Of a stretch of DNA of 44,628 nucleotides, positions 1 to 9,008 are shown piece by piece (the first letter of the stretch is position 1; every line of letters begins with the position of its first letter). The position numbers and the translations under genes were made by a program. This DNA is from Desulfobacterales bacterium (GTDB lineage: Bacteria > Desulfobacterota > Desulfobacteria > Desulfobacterales > JAEINQ01): positions 1 to 44,628 of the forward strand of contig JAEINQ010000060.1 of NCBI GenBank assembly GCA_016342285.1, given 5' to 3'. The notes below the pieces were generated by a model that was not told the DNA's origin, did no database searches, and worked only from the letters and a program-made list of their open reading frames with translations.

Positions 1-69
1 ATGTCTTGGCACAAACGAACCTTAAGGTAACCCATGTCTTGGCACTTTAGGGTTACCTATGTCTTGGCA
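1..69. repeat. Three copies of ATGTCTTGGCA, IS-end-like
   Basis: The word ATGTCTTGGCA occurs at 1-11, 34-44 and 59-69. A perfect 9-bp inverted repeat, AGGTAACCC (25-33) and GGGTTACCT (50-58), brackets the middle copy. Multiple spaced copies of one short word are typical of transposase-binding sites at the ends of some insertion sequences, for example the IS21 family. That is an inference: the window starts inside the array and no transposase is visible. Confidence 0.45.
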
Positions 70-76
70 TTTCTCA

Positions 77-109
77 GCCATCCACTAAAAAACGATTCCT
101 GGATAGTCA
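77..109. repeat. CCATCCA/TGGAT hairpin repeat, copy 1
   Basis: CCATCCA at 78-84 is followed, after an A-rich loop, by TGGAT at 100-104. The same small hairpin, with longer arms, recurs at 4403-4434 and 41459-41494. It lies just upstream of the first gene and has no T-tract, so it is read as a repeat rather than a terminator. Confidence 0.4.
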
Positions 110-152
110 CCCGTCTGGGCTCGATGCTTGCGGGAGAGTAAGGAGATCGGTT

Positions 153-3100
153 GTGGTGTTTAAATCCAAAGCCCTGGAAGTCAACCTGGCCAGTTACCAC
201 GTCGATGTGGCCATCGATCCGAAATATGTGGTGATCCTGGAAGTCATGAGCCGGTATTACGGCCTGACCGAAGGCCTGACCGCGTTTCTTAAGGAACTCA
301 GCCACCCTTACCGCAACTGGCCGTTTATTGTTCAGGAGGCCAGGGGCTACGCCCTGGACTACTTCCATCTTATCGGTCGGCACGATCGGGGGGTTGAGGC
401 GGCCGGCGTTTTTGTCGATATTTTAAGCGACGCCATCACCTGCAACACGACCCCTGCTATTCGGGCCGAGGCGGCGGACAACCTGCTTCTTTTTTTGCAA
501 AAGATGCTCAAGGATGCCGGCGATGCCCTGGAACGGTTTCTGCCTTTGATCGACGCCACTTTTGACCGGATCCGTCTTTACCCCGCCGAACCCTTCTTTC
601 TTTTCGTCAAGAGTTTTTACCAGATCAAACGCATGGCCGAAGCCCGGCGAAACAGAAACGGGTCCGGATACGGCGCCATCAATCGGTTGCTTCACCGGTA
701 TCTCAAGGAAACTTACGCCCACTGGTTCGACCAGGAGGATCCCCAGTCCTGGCTGGAGCACCAAAGCGGCGTCGATAATGCCGGGGAGGCCATTGAGGGG
801 ATTTTCAAGGACATCTCCTTGGCCGATATTGAGACCTATCGCCGGCAACTGACCGATATCGAAGCGACCCTGCCCCCGGAGTCGGATCAGATGCTGGCCG
901 CCCTGTTGGGACTGCCCGGCTTTAACCAGGTCGTGGACATCTATCGAGGGATTCCCCAGCGGCTCTTGGATGCGGGTGGCCGGGACGGCCGTGGCAACCG
1001 CTGGAAGGTGATCTTTTTGTTTCACATCATGAACATACCGGGTCTGTCCCTGATCCGTGAAGAGGCCCTTAGGGATATCAACCGAACCCTGAGCTGGCTC
1101 ATCGGAAACGAGACCGGCTATTATATTCGAAATCTCATGGAGAAGACATTCGACATCCTCAAGGCCCGGACCCGTGAATTTCCGGCCACCGCTCTGAACT
1201 GTGTGTTGAACATGGGAAAGGGCGTCTACCGAACCGATGAAAGCGAACTGATCAATTTTTTTATCGATGAGGTCATCAAGCTGGGTTTCCAGGCGCCCAA
1301 GATTCAGGGCATGGGAAACGACTGGCAGATTCGGGTGAACAAGGCCCACATTCAGAACATTCGCACCTGGCTCGAACTCATTGAGTTCAATCCCAAATAC
1401 TCGCCGCGACTTCTCTCGTATTTGACCATCCATCTGGCCCTGTGTGGCGTTTTCATCAAGGACACGGACCTGTTTCCCCGGGACATTACCCGGTTTCTCA
1501 ATTCCGGCATCGATCCGGTATACAATCTGGTGAAACAGCTATCCCGGCTCTTTCCTGCCTATTTCAACGATATCGGTGCTGAAGGTTTGTTGAGGGGCAT
1601 TTCCACCCAACTGGACGAAACCACCTGCCGCCGGGATATTCTCATCCATTTTCTGAGAAAGCAGAGCCATGTGGAGAGCAGCAACCTGATCATCGGTTTC
1701 ATGGAAGCGGTGTTAAAATACTGGGAAGTCGGTGACAAGGGGCTGGTGGAGCCCTTTGTCCCGCCGAGTATTTATGCCCAACTCGATACCCAGCGGGAGT
1801 GGGCGACGGGTGTGGGCCGGGTCATCGCCCGTCTTCGGGAAAAGGGGGTCGACTGGTATGTTGATCTGATCGCCATCCCCGATCAACGCCTGCGGACCCT
1901 TCTGGACACCATCACCGAAGGCTCGGCCACGGATCGGGAGCGGGTGGCCCTGATTGCGGCTTTTTACAAAATGCTTCATCATAAGTACAGCCTGGACTTT
2001 GTAGAGACCGGCCATTATCTTGCCCAGCTTCGCGCCGAAGCATTTCCGAACCTGGACCGATTGCGTAAATCGCTGGCATTAACTGACCTGGAAGCCAGAC
2101 TTGGCGGCATTTTAAATTTTCTTCAAGGGTTGCAGAAAATGCTGCTCAGCGACCGGAATTTCGAGGTTCGCGAAGATATCTACAAGAAGCGTCATTTTAC
2201 CGTGGACATTCCGTCCATGTACGGCCGTTACCACGAAATGAAGTTCGATGCCATGGGCCTGACCCTAAGGCTTGAATCCCTGGTCAATGTGCTCTTTGAA
2301 GAACTGGTGGAGGACATCGACTTAAATCTTATCACCAAGGCCACATTTTTCCAGATCCATACCCGGCTCAAACTCTTCCAGCAGGCTCTTCGTTTGGACG
2401 GCATCTCGTCGGTAGAGTTTGACCGTCAGGTTGATCTTCTGGCCCACAGCCTTGAAGTACGTGGGTTTACCTTTACACAGTACCTGGATATCTTCAAAGG
2501 GTTTGCCCAGGCAGTGAAGAACATCCTCAACGACTATTTTCACAACGTCCACGAGCAAAACATGGCCCGAATTCTGAGTCAGATCCCCACGGACCAGATC
2601 TTGGAGAAGTATCTGCCGCGGGGTGAGGCCATGGAAAGAGATAAGATCAAACACCGGGTTTCGGAGATCTTTTTCAGAGACCGCATCGCCACTTCACTGG
2701 GGCTGCAGCAGTTGGATCGTTTCCTGAGCCGGACCCTTAACACCCTCTTTCACCAGTCCGACAAACTGCCCACCGACAAACTGCACTTGTTGCTCAACTA
2801 CGACCCGAAACGCGCCATGACCTCCATTGTACGCCCCAAGAAGATGGCTTCGGGGATCATCTACCTGGGTGCCAAGGGGGACAACATGCTTCGGCTCAAG
2901 GATTTCGACCTGCCCGTGCCGCCGGGCTTTATCATCACCACCGAAGCCTTTCGCTGCCGTGAGGTGATCGATCGCTATCCGCCGGCCGAACAAAACTTCA
3001 AGGACCAATTGGCCCGGGAGATCAAAGCACTGGAAAAGGTGACAGGCAAGCGATTCGGGGATCCCGGCAACCCGGTTCTCTTTTCGGTACGAAGCGGTTC

Positions 3101-4328
3101 GGCCATCAGCCAGCCCGGCATGATGGACACGTTTCTCAATGTCGGCATGAACGAAGAAATCGCCGCGGGGCTCGCCCAAAAAACCGGCAATGACTGGTTT
3201 GCCTGGGACAGCTACCGGCGTTTTCTGCAGTGCTACGGTATGGCTTTCGGCCTGGAGCGAAACGATTTCGATGACATCATCAGCGAATTCAAAGATCGGC
3301 TCGGCATCCCCTTGAAACGCGGATTCACCGGTGCCCACATGCAGGAAATCGCCCTGACCTACCGCAGGAGAATTGCCCAGGCTGGTATCGAGATCATTGA
3401 TGACCCTTTTGAACAACTCCATATGACCATCAAGAGTGTTTTCGCTTCCTGGCACTCATCCAAGGCGCGGACCTATCGCCGCATCATGGGTATTTCCGAT
3501 GACTGGGGAACGGCGGTCACGGTGCAGGAGATGGTTTTCGGAAATATTTCGGAGATGTCGGGGACCGGCGTGATTTTCACCCACAACCCCCGGTGGTCCG
3601 GCGATATCCTCAAGTTATGGGGGGACTTTACCTTGGAAAATCAGGGCGAGGATGTGGTCTCGGGATTGGTCAAGACCCTGCCCATCTCCGTATTTCAGCA
3701 GGAAATCGAGATGCGTGAGACCGACATCACCCTGGAGACCCATTTCCCTGAAATCTACCAGGCCCTGAAGTCGTGGGCCAATGAGCTGATTTACACCCAC
3801 GGCTGGAGTCCCCAGGAGATGGAGTTCACTTTCGAGGGACCCAAAGAAGAAGATCTCTACCTGCTCCAGACCCGGGATATGGCCATGAGAGAAGTCAAAG
3901 AAGTCATGCGTTTTGACATGGGCGCCATCAGCGAAGACAAGTTTCTGGGAAACGGCATCGGTGTGAGCGGCGGCGCCATGAGCGGTCGTCTGGTTTTTTC
4001 TCTGGAAGAGATCGACCGATGGCGAGGTGCGGAACCGGAGACCTCTCTGATCCTGGTCCGCAGAGATACGGTTCCCGACGACATTCGGGAGATCTTTGCC
4101 GCGGACGGACTGCTGACGGCAAGGGGCGGGGTGACATCCCATGCCGCGGTGGTGGCCCATCGGTTGGAGAAAACCTGCGTGGTGGGATGCGCCAACCTCA
4201 TCTGCAACGAAACGGCCAAGACCCTCCGGTTTGACGACAGGCGGCTGGCCGCCGGTGACTTCATCAGTATTGACGGCCAGGAGGGGTCGGTTTACCACGG
4301 GCGTATTCGGGTCAATCCGGCTGACTGA
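153..4328 (+). CDS. PPDK-like ATP-grasp / phosphohistidine-domain protein
   Basis: This 1391-aa protein begins at GTG 153, 6 nt after AGGAGA at 141-146. Residues 1 to about 890 are a long, mainly helical region I do not recognise. From about residue 895 there is an ATP-grasp domain of the pyruvate phosphate dikinase / PEP synthase type, with YLGAKGDNMLRLKDF, PVPPGFIITTEAF and a block resembling PPDK around SGSAISQPGMMDTF. The C-terminus carries the swivelling phosphohistidine domain, GGVTSHAAVVAH, with the phosphorylated His at about residue 1330. The protein ends about 60 residues later, so the PEP/pyruvate-binding TIM barrel of PPDK and PpsA is absent. It should therefore phosphorylate its His from ATP, but the acceptor is unknown. 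Its neighbour is a GAPDH gene, which fits central carbon metabolism only loosely. Predicted cytoplasmic: no signal peptide is seen. Confidence 0.85.
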   Translation: MVFKSKALEVNLASYHVDVAIDPKYVVILEVMSRYYGLTEGLTAFLKELSHPYRNWPFIVQEARGYALDYFHLIGRHDRGVEAAGVFVDILSDAITCNTTPAIRAEAADNLLLFLQKMLKDAGDALERFLPLIDATFDRIRLYPAEPFFLFVKSFYQIKRMAEARRNRNGSGYGAINRLLHRYLKETYAHWFDQEDPQSWLEHQSGVDNAGEAIEGIFKDISLADIETYRRQLTDIEATLPPESDQMLAALLGLPGFNQVVDIYRGIPQRLLDAGGRDGRGNRWKVIFLFHIMNIPGLSLIREEALRDINRTLSWLIGNETGYYIRNLMEKTFDILKARTREFPATALNCVLNMGKGVYRTDESELINFFIDEVIKLGFQAPKIQGMGNDWQIRVNKAHIQNIRTWLELIEFNPKYSPRLLSYLTIHLALCGVFIKDTDLFPRDITRFLNSGIDPVYNLVKQLSRLFPAYFNDIGAEGLLRGISTQLDETTCRRDILIHFLRKQSHVESSNLIIGFMEAVLKYWEVGDKGLVEPFVPPSIYAQLDTQREWATGVGRVIARLREKGVDWYVDLIAIPDQRLRTLLDTITEGSATDRERVALIAAFYKMLHHKYSLDFVETGHYLAQLRAEAFPNLDRLRKSLALTDLEARLGGILNFLQGLQKMLLSDRNFEVREDIYKKRHFTVDIPSMYGRYHEMKFDAMGLTLRLESLVNVLFEELVEDIDLNLITKATFFQIHTRLKLFQQALRLDGISSVEFDRQVDLLAHSLEVRGFTFTQYLDIFKGFAQAVKNILNDYFHNVHEQNMARILSQIPTDQILEKYLPRGEAMERDKIKHRVSEIFFRDRIATSLGLQQLDRFLSRTLNTLFHQSDKLPTDKLHLLLNYDPKRAMTSIVRPKKMASGIIYLGAKGDNMLRLKDFDLPVPPGFIITTEAFRCREVIDRYPPAEQNFKDQLAREIKALEKVTGKRFGDPGNPVLFSVRSGSAISQPGMMDTFLNVGMNEEIAAGLAQKTGNDWFAWDSYRRFLQCYGMAFGLERNDFDDIISEFKDRLGIPLKRGFTGAHMQEIALTYRRRIAQAGIEIIDDPFEQLHMTIKSVFASWHSSKARTYRRIMGISDDWGTAVTVQEMVFGNISEMSGTGVIFTHNPRWSGDILKLWGDFTLENQGEDVVSGLVKTLPISVFQQEIEMRETDITLETHFPEIYQALKSWANELIYTHGWSPQEMEFTFEGPKEEDLYLLQTRDMAMREVKEVMRFDMGAISEDKFLGNGIGVSGGAMSGRLVFSLEEIDRWRGAEPETSLILVRRDTVPDDIREIFAADGLLTARGGVTSHAAVVAHRLEKTCVVGCANLICNETAKTLRFDDRRLAAGDFISIDGQEGSVYHGRIRVNPAD

Positions 4329-4330
4329 TT

Positions 4331-4434
4331 GGACATTAAGCCCTCCTGTGAGGGCCTCCTGAGGCCACCCGCTCTGCGGGGGTGGAGGCTCACTGGTCGT
4401 TTCCATCCACTACAAAAGGATTTATGGATGGGCA
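4331..4434. repeat. 65-bp dispersed repeat plus CCATCCA hairpin
   Basis: The segment 4331-4395 matches 22469-22533 over about 65 bp (GGACATTRAGCCC at the start, TGGAGRCTCACT at the end), with internal small hairpins. It is followed at 4403-4434 by CCATCCA paired with TGGATGG. These fill the gap between the dikinase-like gene and GAPDH. The remaining 4435-4557 holds no recognisable element except the GAPDH ribosome-binding site. Confidence 0.7.
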
Positions 4435-4557
4435 CTTAGTGGGTGGCTTTATTCAGCGAAAAGACGTATCAGAAGTGATAAACCTGAAACCACTGAGCGA
4501 TCCCGTTTGCCGAACGAGCGGTCGGATCAGGTAAAGACGTTTAGAAGGAGTGCGCCA

Positions 4558-5787
4558 ATGAAGGTCCTTGGGATCAACGGCTTTGGACGGATCGGCAAGC
4601 TGACGGTCTGGCACCATGTGGCGAGGAAGCATTTTGATGGGATCGTGGTCAATCTGGGACGTGACGTGGGCACCGGCTTAAAGGACATCGCCCACTACGT
4701 GGAGCGCGACTCCACCTACGGGCGGATTCACGGCTATTTGTACGGCCAGGCGGCCGGTCCGATGATCTCCGATTTAAACGAAGCCGACGGCACCCTGCGC
4801 ATCGACGGTGTTCCCGTGCGGTTTTTGAGAACCGACCGCAATCCGGCCGACATTGCCTGGGCGGACCACGGCGTGCGCCTGGTGGTGGATACCACCGGAC
4901 GATATCTCGATCCGACCCTGGCCGGCGACCACCCCGGGGGGAGCCTTCGCGGCCACCTGGAGGCCGGTGCCCACAAGGTCATCGCATCGGCGCCTTTCAA
5001 GATCGGCGATCCGGGGGCGCCCATGCCGCCCGACGTCGTGACCACGGTGATGGGGATAAACGACAACGACTACGATCCGCGGCGCCATCACATGGTCTCC
5101 AACGCGTCGTGTACCACCACCTGCCTGGCCCACATGATGAAACCCCTGCTCAATGCCTTCGGCCCCCAACGGATTTTGTCGGCTTCCATGGCCACCGTCC
5201 ACGCAGCCACCGGCTCCCAGCAGGTCCTGGACCGGCCGCCCAAGGCAGGGAAAATCGATCTGCGCAAAAACCGCAGCATCATGAACAACATCATCCTCAC
5301 CACCACTGGGGCTGCCAAGGCCCTGGCCCTGGTGATTCCGGAGATGGCACAGATCGGGTTCATTGCCGAGTCGGTCCGAATTCCAACGGCCACGGGATCT
5401 TTGATCATCCTGGTGGTCAACTTTCAGGAAGAGCCGGCCGGCCGCACTATCACCCGGGATGCCATCAACACCGTTTACCACCAGGCGGCTGCCGATGATC
5501 CCCGAAACTACCTCCACTTCACCGAAGAGCAGAATGTTTCCGGTGATATTATCGGTATGCCCCGGGCCGCGGCTATTATCGAAGGCCACGAAACCCATAC
5601 CCGTACCGCCGAGATCACCGTGGACCTGTCCAAGGTGCCCGGTATCAACAGCAGCCTGGCCGCGGACCATCCCCTGATCCGCGTGCCGGTGACCCAGGCT
5701 GTGATTTACGGCTGGTACGACAACGAGATGGGCAGCTACGTGAACATGCTGGGCGACCGGACCGTCACCGTGGAAGAGGACATGTAG
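4558..5787 (+). CDS. gap: Glyceraldehyde-3-phosphate dehydrogenase, divergent
   Basis: This gene is predicted to oxidise glyceraldehyde 3-phosphate to 1,3-bisphosphoglycerate with phosphate and NAD(P), in the cytoplasm. ATG 4558 follows AGAAGGAG at 4543-4550; the frame is open further upstream without a site, so the protein is 409 aa. It shows the Rossmann motif NGFGRIGK (7-14), the catalytic Cys in SNASCTTTC (C185) and the catalytic His in ATVHAATGS (H215), with the C-terminal WYDNEMGSY block. At 409 aa it is about 70 residues longer than usual GAPDH. At the NAD-specifying position, where common enzymes have VNDL, it reads VNLG, so the usual Asp is missing and cofactor preference is open. 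Family assignment is secure; pathway direction is not known. Confidence 0.92.
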   Translation: MKVLGINGFGRIGKLTVWHHVARKHFDGIVVNLGRDVGTGLKDIAHYVERDSTYGRIHGYLYGQAAGPMISDLNEADGTLRIDGVPVRFLRTDRNPADIAWADHGVRLVVDTTGRYLDPTLAGDHPGGSLRGHLEAGAHKVIASAPFKIGDPGAPMPPDVVTTVMGINDNDYDPRRHHMVSNASCTTTCLAHMMKPLLNAFGPQRILSASMATVHAATGSQQVLDRPPKAGKIDLRKNRSIMNNIILTTTGAAKALALVIPEMAQIGFIAESVRIPTATGSLIILVVNFQEEPAGRTITRDAINTVYHQAAADDPRNYLHFTEEQNVSGDIIGMPRAAAIIEGHETHTRTAEITVDLSKVPGINSSLAADHPLIRVPVTQAVIYGWYDNEMGSYVNMLGDRTVTVEEDM

Positions 5788-5870
5788 GCGCTTTGCGGAG
5801 ATATGGGGTCGCCCATTAAAGGATAAGGCGTTTGAGGTCGGCAAAGGCAAATCGGGGATCCTTTGATGGG

Positions 5871-7244
5871 TCAAGTTGCCAGCCGGTTCGCTTCCTTTTC
5901 GGCCCGTTGGCGGAATTCGGTCATGTCCACCACCGTGTCCCGGGTTCGGGCCTCTTCGGCGGCAAAGCAGAGCAGGTGGCTCCAGATTGCCTCGTCGGCG
6001 CCGGTGAGCACCCGGGTGGTCTTGGCGGCTTTTCGGACCGCCTTGGCAAACGCCAGCAAAACGATGCCGTCGGAGCCGCCGTGAAAGAGGGGATTGAAAC
6101 GGATCCGCTTCCGGCGCACCGCCACCTTGGGATCGAATTGCCGCACCTCCAGTTTTCCCGTAAAATCCCTGGAATAGATCTCACCGGCGGTGCCGCTGAT
6201 GTTCAGGGTCCGCTCCCAGGTGACGCTGAAGGCCGATAGCGTCAGGGCCGCCATAAGGCCGTTTTCGTAGGCGATGTTGACCACCTGGTGGTCCATGACG
6301 TCGTTGTCGCAGAAAAAGACGCAGCGGCCGTGGGGACCGCTCTTGAGCTCGGCCAAACGGCCTGCGCGGTCCGTGGCCGTGAGGTTGTAGGCGGACAGGC
6401 TTCTCAGGTGGGGATAGCGGACATAGCCGTCGATGAAGGTTCCCGGGGTGATGCCGGTCATCAGGGAGAGGGGAACCTGGGGGAAGCCGGGCTTGATGTA
6501 CTGCCGGTGGGCGTGAAACGGGCAGGTGGCGGCCACCCGGCACCCGTCGTAGCAGCGTTCGGTGGCCCCTGGAGGCGCGTTCTCCCGGGTGAAATAGGAC
6601 AACCCGCCGAAGGAGGAAACCTTAGCCGGCGGCGCGTCGGCCAGCCAGGTCATGATGTCGAAGTCGTGGATCCCCTTGGCCGATAGAAAGGAGATGACGT
6701 CCTGGCTGCGCCGGGCAAACCCCCGGACATAACTCATGATGAAATGCCAGTAGCCGAGGTTTTCCGTGGTCTGCATGGACATGGGCCGGCCGATGCCGCC
6801 CGATTCCACCAACTGCTTGATTTCGCTGTACAGGCGCAGGTACCGGCATTCGAGGAAAATCTGAAGGATCACGCCGTTCTTTTCCGCCCCCCGGGCCAGG
6901 CTGATGCACTCTCCCGGGGTCTGGGCCATGGGCTTTTCCAGCAGGACATGGTACCCCTTGTCCATGGCCGCCATGGTTGACGGATAGTGGAACCGGTCCG
7001 GCATGGCGTTGATGACGGCGTCGGCCAGGTTCGGTTTCTCAAGAAGATCTTCCCACCTTTGAAAGATGTTTTCCTTGGATAGGGCAAAGCGGCCGGCGAA
7101 CTGCTCGCGGCGCTGGCGATCCGGTTCGGCCACAGCCACATACCGGAACATGTCCGGATGTTTCTCGGCGAAAAGTCCGAACATCAACGCTCCCCGCTCG
7201 CCTGCGCCCAGCAGGGCCACGGTTATGGGACGATCGGCTTTCAT
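5871..7244 (-). CDS. Gfo/Idh/MocA family oxidoreductase (457 aa)
   Basis: This is an NAD(P)-dependent sugar or polyol dehydrogenase-like protein. ATG at 7244 follows AAGAAGGGGG on the minus strand; an upstream in-frame ATG at 7325 has no site. The N-terminal Rossmann motif is GAGERG (13-18), and the family's catalytic EKP is present at 103-105 (VLLEKPMA). A middle insertion carries three cysteines (ERCYDGCRVAATCPF), a possible metal-binding patch of unknown role. It is transcribed away from the 7656-13600 operon, with a shared 411-bp regulatory spacer containing LacI-type palindromes, so it likely belongs to the same regulon. Substrate unknown. The gene is tail-to-tail with GAPDH. Confidence 0.85.
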   Translation of the reverse strand: MKADRPITVALLGAGERGALMFGLFAEKHPDMFRYVAVAEPDRQRREQFAGRFALSKENIFQRWEDLLEKPNLADAVINAMPDRFHYPSTMAAMDKGYHVLLEKPMAQTPGECISLARGAEKNGVILQIFLECRYLRLYSEIKQLVESGGIGRPMSMQTTENLGYWHFIMSYVRGFARRSQDVISFLSAKGIHDFDIMTWLADAPPAKVSSFGGLSYFTRENAPPGATERCYDGCRVAATCPFHAHRQYIKPGFPQVPLSLMTGITPGTFIDGYVRYPHLRSLSAYNLTATDRAGRLAELKSGPHGRCVFFCDNDVMDHQVVNIAYENGLMAALTLSAFSVTWERTLNISGTAGEIYSRDFTGKLEVRQFDPKVAVRRKRIRFNPLFHGGSDGIVLLAFAKAVRKAAKTTRVLTGADEAIWSHLLCFAAEEARTRDTVVDMTEFRQRAEKEANRLAT

Positions 7245-7340
7245 GGCACCCCCTTCTTTTAAGCTTTCCGGTACGGGCTGGCCCCGCCAAACTGACGGTT
7301 CAGGTGGATGGTTTCCGGCAGGCAACCGTACTTTCCGGGC

Positions 7341-7372
7341 AAAACGTTCTTGGTGAAATAAAAACGTTTAAA
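7341..7372. promoter_or_regulatory. Two imperfect LacI-type half-palindromes
   Basis: AAAACGTTCT (7341-7350) and AAAACGTTTA (7361-7370) repeat the AAACGTTT core of the perfect palindrome at 7601-7616, 20 bp apart, upstream of the minus-strand oxidoreductase. They are candidate secondary operator sites for the same repressor. The rest of the spacer (7373-7569) holds an AT-rich stretch around 7486-7510 that may include -10 elements, but nothing I can assign firmly. Confidence 0.45.
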
Positions 7373-7569
7373 TCATCTTGGCTTCTTGTGCCACTGGATG
7401 GCTGTTCTGTCAAGGAAATAACGGAAAAAGGATGTCCCTTGGTGTCCATGCGCTCAAAACCAATGCCGTTCGGGAAGAGCATATAATATATTTATATATC
7501 AGCATATAAAGGGACGAATCGACTCGATTGCCGGGCTGTCAAGGCGATGGGAAAACCGCGAAAGCGGGC

Positions 7570-7616
7570 TTGACACCATGCGGGATTTGTGAAATTAGGC
7601 AGTTAAACGTTTAACT
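7570..7616 (+). promoter_or_regulatory. Promoter with 16-bp palindromic LacI-type operator
   Basis: TTGACA at 7570-7575 is a consensus -35 box. A weak -10 (AAATTA, 7592-7597) lies 16 bp on. Immediately after, AGTTAAACGTTTAACT (7601-7616) is a perfect palindrome with the central CG typical of LacI/GalR operators. It overlaps the expected transcription start of the operon that encodes a LacI-family protein. Autorepression with sugar induction is the inference. Confidence 0.7.
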
Positions 7617-7655
7617 ATAAATGCAAATTCCGGAACCGGAAAGGGAACCATTGCC

Positions 7656-9008
7656 ATGCCCGAACCCACGGTCCATGGGCGACTCAGCCTGAAAACAAAA
7701 CTCGGTTACGGCATAGGGGACCTGGCCGCCAACCTGGTCTTTCAATCCATCCTAATCTACCTGCTCTTCTATTTTACCGATGTTTTCGGTATATCACCGT
7801 CGGTGGCCGGACTGGTGTTTTTCCTCTCCAAGATCTGGGACGGCATCTCCGATCCGCTCATGGGGTACATGGCCGACCGCACCCGGACCCGTTGGGGGAG
7901 CAAGCGTCCCTTCCTGCTGGTGGGCGCCATTCCCCTCGGGCTTTCCTTTTTCCTGCTCTTTACCCCCTGGCCCTTGAATGCCTTTTGGAAGCCCGTCTAT
8001 GCGCTGGTCATGCTCCTTTTGGTCTGCACCTTCTACACCGTGGTCAACATCCCCTACGGGGCGCTGACGGCGAGCCTGACCCGGGATGCCAACGAACGGG
8101 CCGGGCTCACGGGATACCGCATGTTCTTTGCCATCTCCGGAACCCTTGTGGTGGCCGGTGCCACCAAACCCCTGGTGGCCCTGGCCGCCACCCCCCAGGC
8201 CGGGTTTTGCATCACCGCCGGCGTTTACGGTTTTTTTGCCGCCGTCCTGACCCTGGTCACCTTTGCTTCGGTCCGGGAGCAGGAAGAGCCCGAACGCTTT
8301 GAAAAATACGGACTCCGGGACATCTGGTCGATTTTAAAGAGCAACCCCCCGTTTCTGGTTCTGTCGGCCGGAATGGTTCTGCACCTGACGGCCGTCGGTA
8401 TCATGGCGGCCATGGTCAACTACTATTTCAAATACTGCCAGGGGCGGGAATCCTTCACCACCGTCGCTTTTCTCTGCATTTTTGTCTCCGCGGCCGTTTT
8501 TTTACCGCTGTGGGTCACGCTGTCCAGGCGGCTTGACAAGAAGACGACTTTTAACCTGGGCATGGGCACCCTGGCCCTGTCCCTGGGCGCGATCTATTTC
8601 ATCCGTGGCCATGAACCGATGCTCCTGATTCCGGCGTTTGTGTTTGCCGGTGCGGGGATTTCCACCGTCTACCTGAGTCCCAATGCCATGGTTCCGGACA
8701 CGGTGGAGTACAGCCAATGGAAAATCGGCCTGCGCCGGGAAGGCATTCTTTACGGCTTTTACTACTTCGGCCAGAAATTCGCCTCGGCCTTTGCCGGTTT
8801 TATCGCCGGCATCGGCCTGGAACTGGTCCGTTTCCAGCCCAACACCGTTCAGAGCGAAACAGCTCTGGAAGGGATTCGGGTACTGACCACCATCGTCCCG
8901 ATTGCCTTTATCCTTCTGGGGATCGGGGTCATCCATTTTTACCCCATCGACGCCGCTTTCCATGAACGGATACTGGCGAAGATCAGTGCGGCAAAAGAAT
9001 CGGCATGA
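7656..9008 (+). CDS. GPH-family sugar:cation symporter (MelB-like)
   Basis: A 450-aa, 12-helix inner-membrane transporter of the glycoside-pentoside-hexuronide:cation symporter family. The N-terminus has the family signature: GYGIGDLAANLVFQ, then LLFYFTDVFGIS, and the cytoplasmic motif SKIWDGISDPLMGYMADRT, which corresponds to the cation-site Asp region of MelB. ATG 7656 follows AAAGGGA. It is the first gene of the operon, 40 nt downstream of the palindromic operator, and its stop overlaps the regulator's start as ATGA. It probably imports the glycoside or uronide whose oxidation the Gfo/Idh/MocA genes carry out; the substrate cannot be read from sequence. Confidence 0.9.
   Translation: MPEPTVHGRLSLKTKLGYGIGDLAANLVFQSILIYLLFYFTDVFGISPSVAGLVFFLSKIWDGISDPLMGYMADRTRTRWGSKRPFLLVGAIPLGLSFFLLFTPWPLNAFWKPVYALVMLLLVCTFYTVVNIPYGALTASLTRDANERAGLTGYRMFFAISGTLVVAGATKPLVALAATPQAGFCITAGVYGFFAAVLTLVTFASVREQEEPERFEKYGLRDIWSILKSNPPFLVLSAGMVLHLTAVGIMAAMVNYYFKYCQGRESFTTVAFLCIFVSAAVFLPLWVTLSRRLDKKTTFNLGMGTLALSLGAIYFIRGHEPMLLIPAFVFAGAGISTVYLSPNAMVPDTVEYSQWKIGLRREGILYGFYYFGQKFASAFAGFIAGIGLELVRFQPNTVQSETALEGIRVLTTIVPIAFILLGIGVIHFYPIDAAFHERILAKISAAKESA

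Noticed and set aside
423..1433. Long antisense frame under the dikinase-like gene
   Set aside because: Shadow of the high-GC plus-strand gene; the sense translation carries conserved domains.
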